Shown here in pieces: positions 1-8,344 of a DNA stretch of 64,000 nucleotides (its first letter is position 1; each line of letters opens with the position of its first letter). The notes beneath the pieces are model-generated. The model made no database searches and was not told the DNA's origin. It was given only the letters and a program-made list of their open reading frames with translations. The DNA comes from Streptosporangiaceae bacterium NEAU-GS5 (GTDB lineage: Bacteria; Actinomycetota; Actinomycetes; Streptosporangiales; Streptosporangiaceae). The translations under genes were made by a program, and so were the position numbers. The DNA is taken from positions 1 to 64,000 of the forward strand of contig JAGFNW010000004.1 in the NCBI GenBank assembly GCA_017592665.1. The letters are read 5' to 3'.

Positions 1-2
1 GC

Positions 3-332
3 AACCGGTGGCTGGCTGCCACCCTGGGCAACATTGTTGCCAGCGGCGGCCGGACCGATACCTTTCTGGGCGACCGCTATCGGCGCATCGCCCGCCGCCG
101 CGGCAAGTAGAAAGCGATCGTCGCGGTCGGCAACTCGGTTCTGACGATCATCTATCACCTGCTGTCGGATCCCGAGAGGCGCTTTCACGATCTGGGTGCC
201 GAGCATTATCAGTCCCGGATCAACCTCGACCGCAAAGCCCGCAACCTGGCCACCCAGCTGCAAGCCGTGACCGGCCAGAAGATCGTGATCCGCAACGGCA
301 AAGCCATCATCGTCGACCCCGACCTCGTCTGA
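3..332 (+). pseudogene. IS110-family transposase, C-terminal remnant
   Basis: The reading frame enters from the left edge. It encodes the C-terminal part of an IS110-type transposase: an FLGDRYRRIARRRGK stretch followed by AIVAVGNSVLTIIYHLLSDP, which is typical of the transposase IS116/IS110/IS902 C-terminal domain. An in-frame TAG at 108-110 interrupts it between those two blocks, after which the frame stays open to the TGA at 330-332. The N-terminal DEDD domain lies outside the window. I call it a pseudogene because of the internal stop; sequencing error is the alternative. Confidence 0.75.
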
Positions 333-349
333 CTCCTACCGCTCTCGCA

Positions 350-379
350 AACCCTGGCCACTATTCACCGGCCAGGGTT
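350..379. terminator. Inverted repeat after the transposase remnant
   Basis: Ten-base arms (350-359 and 370-379, aaccctggcc/ggccagggtt) flank a 10-base loop and sit 18 bases past the transposase stop. There is no clear U-tract, so this is either a transcription terminator or part of the element end. Confidence 0.45.
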
Positions 380-426
380 CGCTGCCGCCTGCCCAGCTGA
401 GCTGCTTATTTTCGGGTCAGCGGGTC

Positions 427-454
427 CGGGGTTCGAGTCCCTGGCGGCGCACCA
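427..454 (+). other. tRNA 3'-end fragment, likely integration (att) site
   Basis: Bases 427-443 form a T-arm (5-bp stem CGGGG/CCCTG around TTCGAGT). They are followed by a 7-base acceptor strand (444-450), a discriminator A and CCA (452-454). No matching 5' half, anticodon arm or D-arm is visible upstream, so this is not a complete tRNA. An integrase relic begins 60 bases away, which is the usual geometry of an element that integrated at a tRNA 3' end and left a copy of the crossover segment. The isoacceptor cannot be assigned. Confidence 0.65.
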
Positions 455-461
455 TCTTTGA

Positions 462-495
462 ACTGGCCGTTCTCCTGTCATGGGGAACGGCCAGT
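462..495. terminator. Hairpin between the tRNA fragment and the integrase relic
   Basis: Perfect 11-bp arms (462-472, actggccgttc, and 485-495, gaacggccagt) with a 12-base loop, directly after the CCA end. Position and symmetry suggest a bidirectional terminator serving the former tRNA and the integrase, though no U-run follows. Confidence 0.55.
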
Positions 496-517
496 GATGT
501 TGTGGGACACGTGTGGG

Positions 518-1195
518 TCATACGTGAGTCATCCGGTCATTTCGGCAGCTTCCGGGCAGCATTGAGCACCGACGGGCGGTCTTCTCGGCCGCTTCGAAGG
601 CGATGTCGGGCAGAACCGAAGTGTAGGTATCGCAGGTCAGCACGATGCTGGAATGTCCGAGCATGGCCTGGATGACCTTGATATCGGTATGTGCGGCCAG
701 CGCGAGAGTCGCGGCGCCGTGCCGGAGGTCGTGCAGCCTGATCGGTGGAAGCTCGGCTCCTGCGACGAGCGTGGCGAAGCGGTGGGTGAGGTAGTCCGGT
801 CGAAGCGGCAGCCCGTTGGCGCGGGTGAAGACGTACCCGGTTTCGTGCCAGCGCTCAGCGGCTAAGTTACGTTCGGCGTCTTGCCCGTGTTCGTGCCGGC
901 GAAGCAGACGCACGGTCGTTTTTGTCCAGCGCGAGGGTGCGGCGGCTGGCAGCGCTCTTGGGCGGGCTGACCACGATCTGACCATCGACGCAGGTCAGTT
1001 GCCGTTCGACGACGATGGTCCGGGAGCCGAGATCCAGGTCGCTCCAGCGAAGTCCGGCGGCTTCCCCCCGGCGCAGCCCGCGCAAGGCGATCAGCCACCA
1101 CAGCGCATACAGCCGATCCTGGCGTACGCCCTGGAGGAAGGCGGCCAGGTGCTTGGCCGGCCAGACCGCGACGGTCGGGCGCTGGCCCGTCGTCT
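518..1195 (-). pseudogene. Phage-type tyrosine integrase, frameshifted and 5'-truncated
   Basis: Two minus-strand frames together make the catalytic domain of a tyrosine site-specific recombinase. The upstream frame has GLRRGEAAGLRWSDLDL (catalytic Arg I) and ASRRTLALDK. The downstream frame continues LLRRHEHGQDAERN, then HDLRHGAATLAL (HxxR box), MLGHSS and DTYTSVLPD with the nucleophile Tyr. The frames join if one base is removed from the T5 run at 919-923, so a single homopolymer insertion broke the gene. The N-terminal arm-binding and core-binding domains are missing: homology stops near 1190, where an XRE gene on the other strand begins. It sits beside the tRNA 3' fragment and was presumably the integrase of that lost element. 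Confidence 0.8.
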
Positions 1196-1223
1196 CCCAT
1201 TCGGCGATTCTGCGGTCGAGGAG

Positions 1224-1472
1224 GTGGACCGCGTCTACGCCATGAACCTGGCGATGATCCGCAAGGCAGGGCAGATGACGCAGGTCGAGGTGGCCAAGAA
1301 ACTCGGTGTCGGACAGGGTGTGATCTCCCGGCTGGAAAACAGGACCGACATGCTGCTGTCCACCCTGTATGACTACCTCGTAGCGACCGGGGCCGAGAAC
1401 GCCGGCATCGTGGTCACCGTCCACGGCCGCCGGATCGAACTCGACCTCGCCCAGCTCCGACAGCCAGAGTGA
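1224..1472 (+). CDS. XRE-family HTH protein (antitoxin-like), possibly 5'-truncated
   Basis: About 82 residues from the GTG at 1224, or 76 from the ATG at 1242. A helix-turn-helix of the XRE/Cro type is clear: MTQVEVAKKLGVGQGVISRL, then LSTLYDYLVATGAE and a short beta C-terminus (VTVHGRRIELDL). This is the layout of HigA-like antitoxins or small XRE regulators. No toxin gene is adjacent and no good ribosome binding site is visible. Its 5' end abuts the point where the opposite-strand integrase loses homology, so it is probably the remaining part of a longer gene joined here by recombination. Confidence 0.6.
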   Translation: MDRVYAMNLAMIRKAGQMTQVEVAKKLGVGQGVISRLENRTDMLLSTLYDYLVATGAENAGIVVTVHGRRIELDLAQLRQPE

Positions 1473-1666
1473 CGTGGGCTTCTCTATTTGAAGCCCCAAC
1501 CCAACAGAGATCGTTAAGCTGATCGAATGCCCCGATTTGTCCCCCAGGCGACGAACGACCGAACCAGATCCACACCACCGCGCGCGGCCTCACGGGCGCG
1601 AATGGATACGCGGCCACCCGGTCGCCGGGTCCGGGGAACGCCCGGACCCGGCGGGGTGTCGCCTGG

Positions 1667-3010
1667 TTAGGCCCTGGTCCACCGCTGGGCGGCCTGGCCG
1701 TTGCAGGTGGCGATGGTCACGGCGGAGGTGTTGCCGGTGCCGTTGACATTCAGGCAGAGGTTGTTGGCGCCGTTGGTCACCGTGCCGTTGGCGTTGAACG
1801 TCCACTGCTGGTTGCTGTTGCCGTGACAGTCCCACAGCTGCACGCGCGTGCCGGAACCCGCGCCCGTCGGGGAGTCCAGGCACTTGCCGAGGACCTGCAG
1901 CCTGTTGGAGCTGTAGCTGAATCTCTGGTTGGCGTTGGTGTGGCAGTCGAAGATCTGGAGCAGCGTCCCGTTCGCGGTGGCGCTGTTGGGCGAGTCGACA
2001 CACCGGCCGGCCGCCTCATTGCGCAGCCGGAACGTGTCCCCCGGGGTCGGGGTCGGGGTCGGGGTCGGAGTTGGCGTCGGGGTCGGGGTGGGCGACGAGG
2101 TGCTCGCGAATTGTGTGATGAAGCGCCACGTCTCCGCGGGAAGCCAGGTGTTGGGGTTGAGGCCGGTGGACCCGTCCGCCGGCGCGGGGTTGTGATCATC
2201 GTCGAACGCGGCCCACACGACGGGGAAACCCGCCCGGCATCCGGAGTACGTGGTGATCCTGTGCGTCAGGCTGCCCTGCGTCGGCTCGGGCGGGTTCTGG
2301 GGAGTGCAGCCGTTGTTGCCGACGAACCGGTCGCGCAATGCCCGTCCATTGGAGATGTTCAGGACCGAGTCCCTGATGCCATGCGCGCCGAAGTAGGCGA
2401 CGGGTTGGGTTCCGCCGCTGCATCCGCTGATCTGCGCGCCGGAGTAGACCGCGACCGCGCGGAAGATGTTCGGCCGGGCGCAGGCGAGCGCGAAGCTCAT
2501 GCCGCCGCCGAAGCTCCAGCCCATCGAGAAGACCTGCGAGGTGTCGACGCAGAGATCCGACTCGATCTGGCTGAGCATGGCGTCGGTGAAGGTCACGTCT
2601 TCACCGCCCGAGTTGGCCCAGCCGTTGTTGATGCCCTGAGGTGCGACGAAGATGGTGCTGTTGTTCGACAGCCGCAGGAGTCCGTAATAGGCCCAGGTGT
2701 CGCGCTGTACGGTCTGACCCGTGGCGACGTCGGTGGCGGTGCCGTCTCGCCAGTGGAACGCGAAGATCAGCCGGTAGGGACGCGTGTTGCTGTATCCGTC
2801 GGGAATCCGCAGGATATAGGTGCGGCTTCGGCCGCCGCTCTGAATCGTGCGCGTTCCACTGGTCAGCGTGGGCGTCCTGCCGCAGCCGGCCGTCTGGGCG
2901 AGCGCACTGCTCGGCATTGCCCTGCTGAGGACTGTGCCCTGTGCCACAGAACCTGTGGCCGCGATAAGCGCCGCGGCCGTAATGGCGATGATCATGGTTC
3001 GGTGCCTCAA
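1667..3010 (-). CDS. Secreted PHB-depolymerase/feruloyl-esterase-type esterase with ricin-B lectin domain
   Basis: 447 aa, exported: residues 1-40 form a signal peptide with an Ala-rich core. The catalytic alpha/beta-hydrolase domain (about 42-300) is of the CE1/poly(3-hydroxybutyrate) depolymerase (LpqC-like) type, with nucleophile elbow GWSFGG, probable acid Asp in the GIRDSV segment and His in DDDHNPAP. A Thr-Pro repeat linker leads to a ricin-type beta-trefoil (CBM13, about 325-447) with QRFSY, QQWTF and AQRWT repeats. The likely role is to remove acyl or feruloyl groups from plant polysaccharide bound by the lectin. A 16-bp palindrome 31 bp upstream suggests sugar-responsive repression. 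Confidence 0.85.
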   Translation of the reverse strand: MRHRTMIIAITAAALIAATGSVAQGTVLSRAMPSSALAQTAGCGRTPTLTSGTRTIQSGGRSRTYILRIPDGYSNTRPYRLIFAFHWRDGTATDVATGQTVQRDTWAYYGLLRLSNNSTIFVAPQGINNGWANSGGEDVTFTDAMLSQIESDLCVDTSQVFSMGWSFGGGMSFALACARPNIFRAVAVYSGAQISGCSGGTQPVAYFGAHGIRDSVLNISNGRALRDRFVGNNGCTPQNPPEPTQGSLTHRITTYSGCRAGFPVVWAAFDDDHNPAPADGSTGLNPNTWLPAETWRFITQFASTSSPTPTPTPTPTPTPTPTPGDTFRLRNEAAGRCVDSPNSATANGTLLQIFDCHTNANQRFSYSSNRLQVLGKCLDSPTGAGSGTRVQLWDCHGNSNQQWTFNANGTVTNGANNLCLNVNGTGNTSAVTIATCNGQAAQRWTRA

Positions 3011-3041
3011 AATTGCACTCCCTCCATTCTTCGAATTCGTG

Positions 3042-3057
3042 ATGTTATCGATAACAT
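3042..3057. promoter_or_regulatory. Perfect 16-bp palindrome, LacI-family-type operator
   Basis: ATGTTATCGATAACAT is perfectly symmetrical with a central CG, the form recognised by LacI/GalR-family repressors. It lies just upstream of the secreted esterase start. No LacI gene is in the window, so the regulator would act in trans. Confidence 0.5.
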
Positions 3058-3736
3058 TTTTATGTGCTTCGAACTATTCACCTTCGACGCCGGCGATGTG
3101 ACTTATACAGACCCGTGGCGGGGAATGCGCCGGCCGAGTGGGTCCCACGATCGGATCAGGCGGCTGTCGCCGAGCGCGCCGCCGACCCGCGCCCGGCGGA
3201 CGCGGCTCAAGCGTCGCCGGGTTCCAGGCGGAGGAATGGTGTTTGCGCTCATGCCTGAGCCTCCACAACTGAAAAACGAAGGGAACACGGAAGAGGACCC
3301 CGCAGAATCGACGCCGCGTCCCGTCGCCGGAAGCGCACACCACCAGACGTCGCGAACGAGGATCTCCTGCCGCTCACCACCGATCGGACAGGAGACGCTC
3401 GATGGACCCAGTTTGGAAACACTGCCGAAATGTGTCAAGAGCTGACTGAAAGTTTCGGCCGACGCTGCTGACGTGGCCGCTTTCGGCCGCTCGATTCACG
3501 AATTTCGGTCCCGGGCTGGCGGCTCCGGAGTCGGGCCGTATGTAATGAAATTTCAGAGAGCGTCCCCGCTGACCGGACAGGGCCGAGTCGCATAGTTCCA
3601 GGTGCACAGCGTGCGGCCAGTGGTGCCCGACGCACCGGGCGTCCGGGCCCTTGACCGCGGGTTCATCTCTCGTGTCTACTCCGCCTCACGCCACCTCGAC
3701 CGGGCCCGATGAAGAAGAGACCATAATAGGCCGAAA

Positions 3737-3750
3737 TGTTTGCGCTAACA
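3737..3750. promoter_or_regulatory. Near-palindrome resembling a LacI-type operator
   Basis: TGTTTGCGCTAACA has central GCGC and one mismatched pair, like the TGTTAGCGCTAACA class of LacI-family sites. No gene starts immediately beside it, so it may be a relic of a lost sugar gene. Confidence 0.3.
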
Positions 3751-4348
3751 ATTAATATTCAGTCCCAAGCGGCCCGGCACGCGAGACCCGGACAGACGCC
3801 ACGTTCGGGAGCTTTACGCCTAACCGGGAAAGCTGTGCATGGGCGGGCGTAGGTAACGACTCGGGCAGCTCGTGGGTTCAGGGTGATCGAGCGCTCATGC
3901 CGACCGGCGCCACCCAGAACACGGACCGCTTCGTCGAACTCGCCAGTCCCGGCCTTCATCGCTCTGACGGCTCTGTGAGCCCAACGGTTACCCGCGTGAG
4001 GTCGACCCGGCCCGGCTGGAACCGGCTCACCTACCTGGCCGCGTGGGCGACGGCAGTCATCCAAGCTGCGACGTTTGCGGGCGTGCTGGGTGAACATCGT
4101 CTGGATGTCGGCCGGATGCAGGTCCCGCACCGGGGGGCGCCGAGCGCAGGCATCGCATGGTTGTGCGTCAGCTCGGTGTACGCCGCAGCAGTGGATCGGG
4201 CTGAAGTCGCTGGTGTGGGTTGTCGATTTGTGGGTCACGCGTGCGTCATCTGATTGTGGAGCAGGAGCCGTCGCAGCGTGGACGTGGGCGTGGGTTGAGC
4301 AACGGCCTCCGGGCTCGGCACGTCCAGTGACTCACGAAGGAGAGTGTC

Positions 4349-4699
4349 ATGGCACATCCGGTCGTCCACACAGAGATCCGCTCTGCCGACCCTGACGCCA
4401 CACGCCAGTTCTTTGCCGATCTGTTCGGCTGGAAGGCCGCCTCGGAGGGCGCCTTTCCCGGTTACACCTTCATCGACACCGGCGCCGAGGGCGGACCGTA
4501 CGTGGCGATCGGCCCGCGCCAGGGCGCTGAGGACGAGGTGCTGTTCTTCGTCGCCGTCGCCGATGTCGCCGCCACTCTGACCCGCGCCGAACAACTCGGC
4601 GGCAGGATCATCCAGCCCGTCCAGCAGGTTCCGGGCACCAGCTTCGGCGTGTTCGCCGACGCGCAGGGGCACAAGGTGGGCGTCGCGTCCAACGGCTGA
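4349..4699 (+). CDS. VOC-superfamily (glyoxalase/bleomycin-resistance-like) protein
   Basis: 116 aa, preceded by a strong ribosome binding site (gaaggagag). The fold is one vicinal-oxygen-chelate module: HTEIRSADPDATRQFFADLF at the N-terminus, GPYVAIGP and DEVLFFVAVADV in the middle, and a C-terminal PGTSFGVFADAQGHKVG strand. The pattern resembles VOC proteins of the PhnB/CFP30-like group, which often act as small metal-dependent enzymes or drug-binding proteins. The substrate cannot be inferred. A fragment of a TetR regulator follows on the same strand and may once have formed a regulator-enzyme pair with it. Confidence 0.85.
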   Translation: MAHPVVHTEIRSADPDATRQFFADLFGWKAASEGAFPGYTFIDTGAEGGPYVAIGPRQGAEDEVLFFVAVADVAATLTRAEQLGGRIIQPVQQVPGTSFGVFADAQGHKVGVASNG

Positions 4700-4741
4700 C
4701 GCGGGCCCGTCGCCACCGCACGACCGCTGCGCCCACCAGGC

Positions 4742-4888
4742 GTGATCGTCGCCGATGTGGACGATGCGGACGACGCCGATGTGCTGAAGATGGTCGGCGC
4801 CATCGCCTGGGCCGCTCAGAACGCCCCGGACAGCTCAGCTCAAGCCGACCGCCTGCTCGCCCTCTTCATGAACGGACTCAGGCGGTAG
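4742..4888 (+). pseudogene. C-terminal fragment of a TetR-family regulator
   Basis: The frame reads DDADVLKMVGAIAWAAQNAP followed by ADRLLALFMNGLRR and a TAG. This matches the C-terminal helices of SbtR-type TetR regulators (VSGIAxAA...DRLLxLxLDGLR). The DNA-binding domain and most of the ligand domain are absent, so the piece is a remnant. Its 3' end overlaps the stop of the opposite-strand response regulator. Confidence 0.6.
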
Positions 4889-5555
4889 GCGGACGTCGCC
4901 GTCCAGGTTGCACCAACCCCACCTCATAGCTGTACACAACCGCCTGGACACGATCTCGCAGCCGCAGCTTGGCCAGGATCCGGTTCACGTGCGTCTTGAC
5001 CGTGGCCTCGGTGACATGCAGTCGTTCACCGATCTCCAGGTTCGACAATCCCGCGGCAACGTGTTCGAGCACGTCCATCTCGCGAGCGGTCAGCGTGTCC
5101 AGTTCGGCCGGCAACACGTCATTAGACACCGGACGGCTGACGGCGAACCGCTCGATGAGCCGGCGCGTGATCGACGGAGCGAGCAGCGCATCGCCCTCGC
5201 ACACCGTACGCACCGCGTGGACGAGCTGCGCCGGCGGCACGGTCTTGAGCAGGAATCCGCTCGCCCCTACGCACATCGCCTGATAAACGTAGTCGTCAAG
5301 ATCAAATGTGGTCAGCATGAGCACCCGTGTCGGGATGCCCGACTCGACCACCCGCCGGGTCGCCTGGATACCGTCCATAATCGGCATCCGCACGTCCATC
5401 AGTGCCACGTCGGGCACGAGGGCCCGGCTGAGATCGGCCGCCTGGCGCCCGTTGGCCGCCTCCGCCACCACATCTACGCCACCGGCCGCCTCCAGGATCA
5501 TCCGGAGCCCGGCACGTACCAGATCCTGGTCGTCGGCGATGAGGACGCGGATCAT
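4878..5555 (-). CDS. NarL/FixJ-family two-component response regulator
   Basis: 225 aa. An N-terminal receiver (about 1-120) carries the acidic pair after VLIADDQ, the phospho-acceptor Asp in VALMDVRMP and the conserved Lys in GFLLKT. A LuxR-type helix-turn-helix (about 150-215) includes LTAREMDVLEHVAAGLSN and ATVKTHVNRILAKL. It is the partner of the upstream histidine kinase: the kinase stop and this ATG overlap by 4 bases, so the two are translationally coupled. The diverging membrane-protein gene at 6801 is a candidate target. Confidence 0.93.
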   Translation of the reverse strand: MIRVLIADDQDLVRAGLRMILEAAGGVDVVAEAANGRQAADLSRALVPDVALMDVRMPIMDGIQATRRVVESGIPTRVLMLTTFDLDDYVYQAMCVGASGFLLKTVPPAQLVHAVRTVCEGDALLAPSITRRLIERFAVSRPVSNDVLPAELDTLTAREMDVLEHVAAGLSNLEIGERLHVTEATVKTHVNRILAKLRLRDRVQAVVYSYEVGLVQPGRRRPPTA

Positions 5556-6694
5556 AACGGCAACGTGGCGCGCACCGCGTACCCGCCCTCAGGCCGTGGC
5601 CCCGCCGCGAGCTGTCCGCCGTGAACGGCGACCCGTTCGCGTACGCCGATAAGTCCGTGCCCTGCCCCCGCCGCGCCTTCCGGCCTCGGCGAGGCTCCGG
5701 CGGGGCCGTCGTCGACGACCGCTATGGAGATGCTGTCCTCGCCGTAGACAATCCCCACGCGTGCCCGGGCCGGCCCCGCATGCTTCAGGGCGTTGGTAAG
5801 CGCCTCTTGGATGATCCTGTACGCCGACAGGTCCACGCCGGGCGGAAGCTGGCGCATCGGGCCTTCCACATCGAGGCTGACGGGCATGCCAGACTGCCGG
5901 ACCTGCGCAAGCAGCGTCTCCAGGTGCGCCAATGAGGGTGCGGGCGCCAGGGCGAGTTCGTCGTCGGCCTCGCGGAGCAGACCGAGCAGGCGCTTGAGCT
6001 CCGCGAGCGCCTCCCGCCCCACTTCCTGTACGCGTAGCAGTGGTTCGCGGGCCCGTTCTGGATCGGATGAGAGCACCATTTCCGCCGCACCGGCCTGTAC
6101 CACCATCACGCTGACGCTGTGGGAGACGACGTCGTGGAGCTCACGCGCGATGCGTGCCCGTTCTTCCGCCACCGCTGTCTTCGCCCGCTCGTCGGCCGCC
6201 AGGGCCCGCTCTTCGGCGCCCGCGGCCCGTGTCTGCCGGGCCCGTACGGCCAGGCCGGCAACGCAGGCGGCAGTGATGAACCCGAGGATGAACGCGTAGT
6301 CGGCGACGTCGTTCGTGGTCACCGCCACGAACAGGATCCAGCTTCCCCAAACGGCCGCTAGGCCGGCGGCCGCGACCAAGACCGGGCCGTACGCGGCCAC
6401 CGAGTAAGCCGCGACGATCGTCATGAACCAGGGCATGAGCGACCCCTGCGGCGCTGCGACCAACGTCCAAGCGACCACGATGGCGGCCTGACACGCGGCC
6501 ACCAGCAGGCCCGCGACCCGCCGCCAGGCCAGCGCGACGGCCAACGCGGCCATGAACGGCACGGCCACCGACATCGGGCCCTGCTCGGCCGGAGTCCACC
6601 AGAGCAGAACCTCGAGCTCACCGGCCACCAGGAAGAACGCGGCCACGATCAAATCGGCGGTGCGTGGCTTCACACCGCCGACGCTACACGTCAC
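5552..6694 (-). CDS. Two-component sensor histidine kinase (HisKA_3 type)
   Basis: 380 aa. The N-terminal half holds about five hydrophobic segments (roughly residues 12-150). A coiled linker rich in Ala/Glu/Arg follows, then the HisKA_3 dimerisation helix with the phospho-acceptor His in ARELHDVVSHSVS (about 187), and a HATPase_c domain with N-box (RIIQEALTNALKHA) and G-box (GAGHGLIGVRERV). It phosphorylates the coupled response regulator. The start may be the GTG at 6694 or the GTG seven codons in; neither has a strong ribosome binding site. The short extracellular loops give no clue to the signal. Confidence 0.92.
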   Translation of the reverse strand: MTCSVGGVKPRTADLIVAAFFLVAGELEVLLWWTPAEQGPMSVAVPFMAALAVALAWRRVAGLLVAACQAAIVVAWTLVAAPQGSLMPWFMTIVAAYSVAAYGPVLVAAAGLAAVWGSWILFVAVTTNDVADYAFILGFITAACVAGLAVRARQTRAAGAEERALAADERAKTAVAEERARIARELHDVVSHSVSVMVVQAGAAEMVLSSDPERAREPLLRVQEVGREALAELKRLLGLLREADDELALAPAPSLAHLETLLAQVRQSGMPVSLDVEGPMRQLPPGVDLSAYRIIQEALTNALKHAGPARARVGIVYGEDSISIAVVDDGPAGASPRPEGAAGAGHGLIGVRERVAVHGGQLAAGPRPEGGYAVRATLPL

Positions 6695-6800
6695 CGGTCG
6701 CCGCGGACTCCATCCCAGGTTGTACCCCGGTCGACCCCACGGTTGACGAGACGCGCCCGCTCCCAGCCGACACTCGGGCTCTGCCTACAAAGGAGGAACA

Positions 6801-7472
6801 ATGGACAGAACGCTCCGTGTCGGCGGCGGCCTCGCACTCGTCGCCGCGCCGGTGAGCTTGGTCGCGTCCGAACTGCTGTACGTGACCACCCCCGACGACC
6901 CAGCGCAGGGACTCGCCATCATCCAGGCCCACGAATCGGCCTGGCTCGCCGCGAACCTGCTGGGCCTGCTCGCCGCCGCGCTTTTCGTTCCGGCGATCAC
7001 ACTGCTGGCCGGGCTCTGCGGCCGCGTCCTCGCGGTCACCGGCATGACGCTCAGCGCCCTCGGTGTCGTCGGCTACGCGGCGCACACTGGGATGTTCATG
7101 GTCATCGGACAGCTCGCACGGCAGGAGTCCGAGCGCGCGGCCGTCGCCCGCCTCCTGCCGGCGCTGGACGGCGACCCTGGAGGTGCCGTCGTGTTGCTGA
7201 TGTTCCTCGGCGGGCTCTACCTGGGCTTGGTCCTGCTGATGATCGGCGCATATCGGACGCGACGGGCCCCGCTCTGGGCGATGATCTGCCTCGTCGTGGC
7301 CGTACTGCTCGGTGTGGTCCCGCTCGGCGTCGACACCATCGAGTACGCCGCAGAGGCGCTCGTGATCGCTGGCCTGGGTGGTGCGGGAATTCACGCGCTA
7401 CGCACCCAAGGCGCGCAACCCGGCACCGCCACACGCCAGGTCGCCCCCGAGGCTATCCGACGGACCAGTTGA
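6801..7472 (+). CDS. Six-helix membrane protein, DUF4386-like
   Basis: 223 aa with an excellent ribosome binding site (aaaggagg, 5 bases before ATG). About six transmembrane segments are visible (near residues 8-28, 46-68, 72-98, 132-155, 160-180 and 184-205), joined by short loops. The pattern resembles DUF4386-type or related uncharacterised actinobacterial membrane proteins. It is transcribed divergently from the sensor kinase/response regulator pair at 4878-6694, so it may be regulated by that system. No enzymatic motif is visible. Confidence 0.75.
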   Translation: MDRTLRVGGGLALVAAPVSLVASELLYVTTPDDPAQGLAIIQAHESAWLAANLLGLLAAALFVPAITLLAGLCGRVLAVTGMTLSALGVVGYAAHTGMFMVIGQLARQESERAAVARLLPALDGDPGGAVVLLMFLGGLYLGLVLLMIGAYRTRRAPLWAMICLVVAVLLGVVPLGVDTIEYAAEALVIAGLGGAGIHALRTQGAQPGTATRQVAPEAIRRTS

Positions 7473-7793
7473 CCTTATGCATGCTCCAGTAGGCCAGCGC
7501 GGCGGTGAGCTTCGGCCAACTGCCCGTCGCGCTTGCCAAGGCCCGCGGCCGTCGCCCGGTTGCGGCAGCGCCAGCCGTTACGTGTCCCGGGTCGGCGGCC
7601 ATCTGCGCACCCCCCGCCGGCGCTGACCGGGCGCACCCGGATCGACCCGCCTGGTCGTCATAAGCTGGGATCGTGTTTGCGGTCCTCGTGGCCCGCGAGC
7701 GGGTGGCATGGTTCTGGTGGCGGGTGAGACCCAGCGCCCAAGCCTATAAATGGCGCGAGCCGGAGCCTGGAATTACTGCAGTCGGGCGGCGTA
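7473..7793. other. Intergenic, nothing recognised
   Basis: Short GC-rich open frames only, with no domain, repeat or convincing promoter. Confidence 0.5.
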
Positions 7794-8342
7794 ATGACGA
7801 AACCCAGCAGGAGTGCGAGTCGGCGCACGAACGAACTCCGCGCTGCCGTCGACTTCGCGGCCGGTGCCGTGGTAACTCAGGCGGCGAGACGGCGGGTCCG
7901 AGACGGGACTGCCTTCTCCGACGCGGACGACCTAGATATGACGGTCGGCCTCGAGCACCTGCTGCTGGGACTGCTCACGGCGAATGACGACTGGCGCCTC
8001 AGGAAGGCGATGAACGCGCTCGGCCTGAGCGACCGCAGGGTGCGTAAATTGCTGCATGGCCGTAACGCGCCGGCACCGGGGGACGTTGTCTCGGAAAGCA
8101 CCGAGGTGGGCGAGCTGATGGGGTTGCCCGAGACGATGCTGGGACGTGAGATTCCGGTCACCAGCCAGGTCTTCTCGGTGACCCGGCAGGCTCGGGAAGC
8201 GTCGCCCGGCAATCCCCGAGATCCACTGGAGGTCCGTCCCTACTTGCGCGCGGTCGTAGCCGAGCCGGAAGGCCCGGTGGCGGAGGTGCTGGGGCTGCTC
8301 GAGGTCGACCGAGCCGCACTGCTCGAATTGCTGCAACCCTGA
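7794..8342 (+). CDS. Standalone Clp N-terminal-domain-like protein
   Basis: 182 aa. Two copies of the Clp R/N repeat pattern are visible: VGLEHLLLGLLTANDDWRLR with LGLSDRRVRKLL (about 45-85), and RPYLRAVVAEPEGPVAEVLG with LEVDRAALLELL (about 145-180). Clp N-domains bind substrates or adaptors for ClpC/ClpB-type unfoldases. This protein has the N-domain fold but no AAA module, as in ClpS/ClpC-associated or ClpC-like standalone proteins of actinobacteria. The ribosome binding site is weak. The neighbours are decayed mobile genes, so no partner is adjacent. Confidence 0.65.
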   Translation: MTKPSRSASRRTNELRAAVDFAAGAVVTQAARRRVRDGTAFSDADDLDMTVGLEHLLLGLLTANDDWRLRKAMNALGLSDRRVRKLLHGRNAPAPGDVVSESTEVGELMGLPETMLGREIPVTSQVFSVTRQAREASPGNPRDPLEVRPYLRAVVAEPEGPVAEVLGLLEVDRAALLELLQP

Positions 8343-8344
8343 GC

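Larger units (their letters stand above)
3011..4348. other. 1.3-kb region without a convincing gene
   Basis: Open frames here show no recognisable domain, no good ribosome binding sites and irregular composition. Besides the operator at 3042-3057, short palindromes of LacI-operator style occur at 3448-3456 (GAAAGTTTC), 3546-3555 (TGAAATTTCA) and 3737-3750. The segment around 4229-4252 (minus-strand reading QMTHA-stop) resembles the 3' end of the integrase relic at 518-540 (RMTHV-stop), which may mean another integrase tail decayed here. Confidence 0.5.

Noticed and set aside
427-454. Complete tRNA gene
   Set aside because: Only the T-arm, acceptor 3' strand and CCA are present; no D-arm, anticodon arm or 5' acceptor can be built upstream.
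2041-2092. Tandem GGGGTC repeats as a CRISPR-like or regulatory array
   Set aside because: They encode the Thr-Pro linker of the esterase and are coding low complexity.
3759-4238. 159-aa minus-strand frame in the gene-poor stretch
   Set aside because: No domain, poor start; possibly a decayed integrase tail but not a supportable gene.
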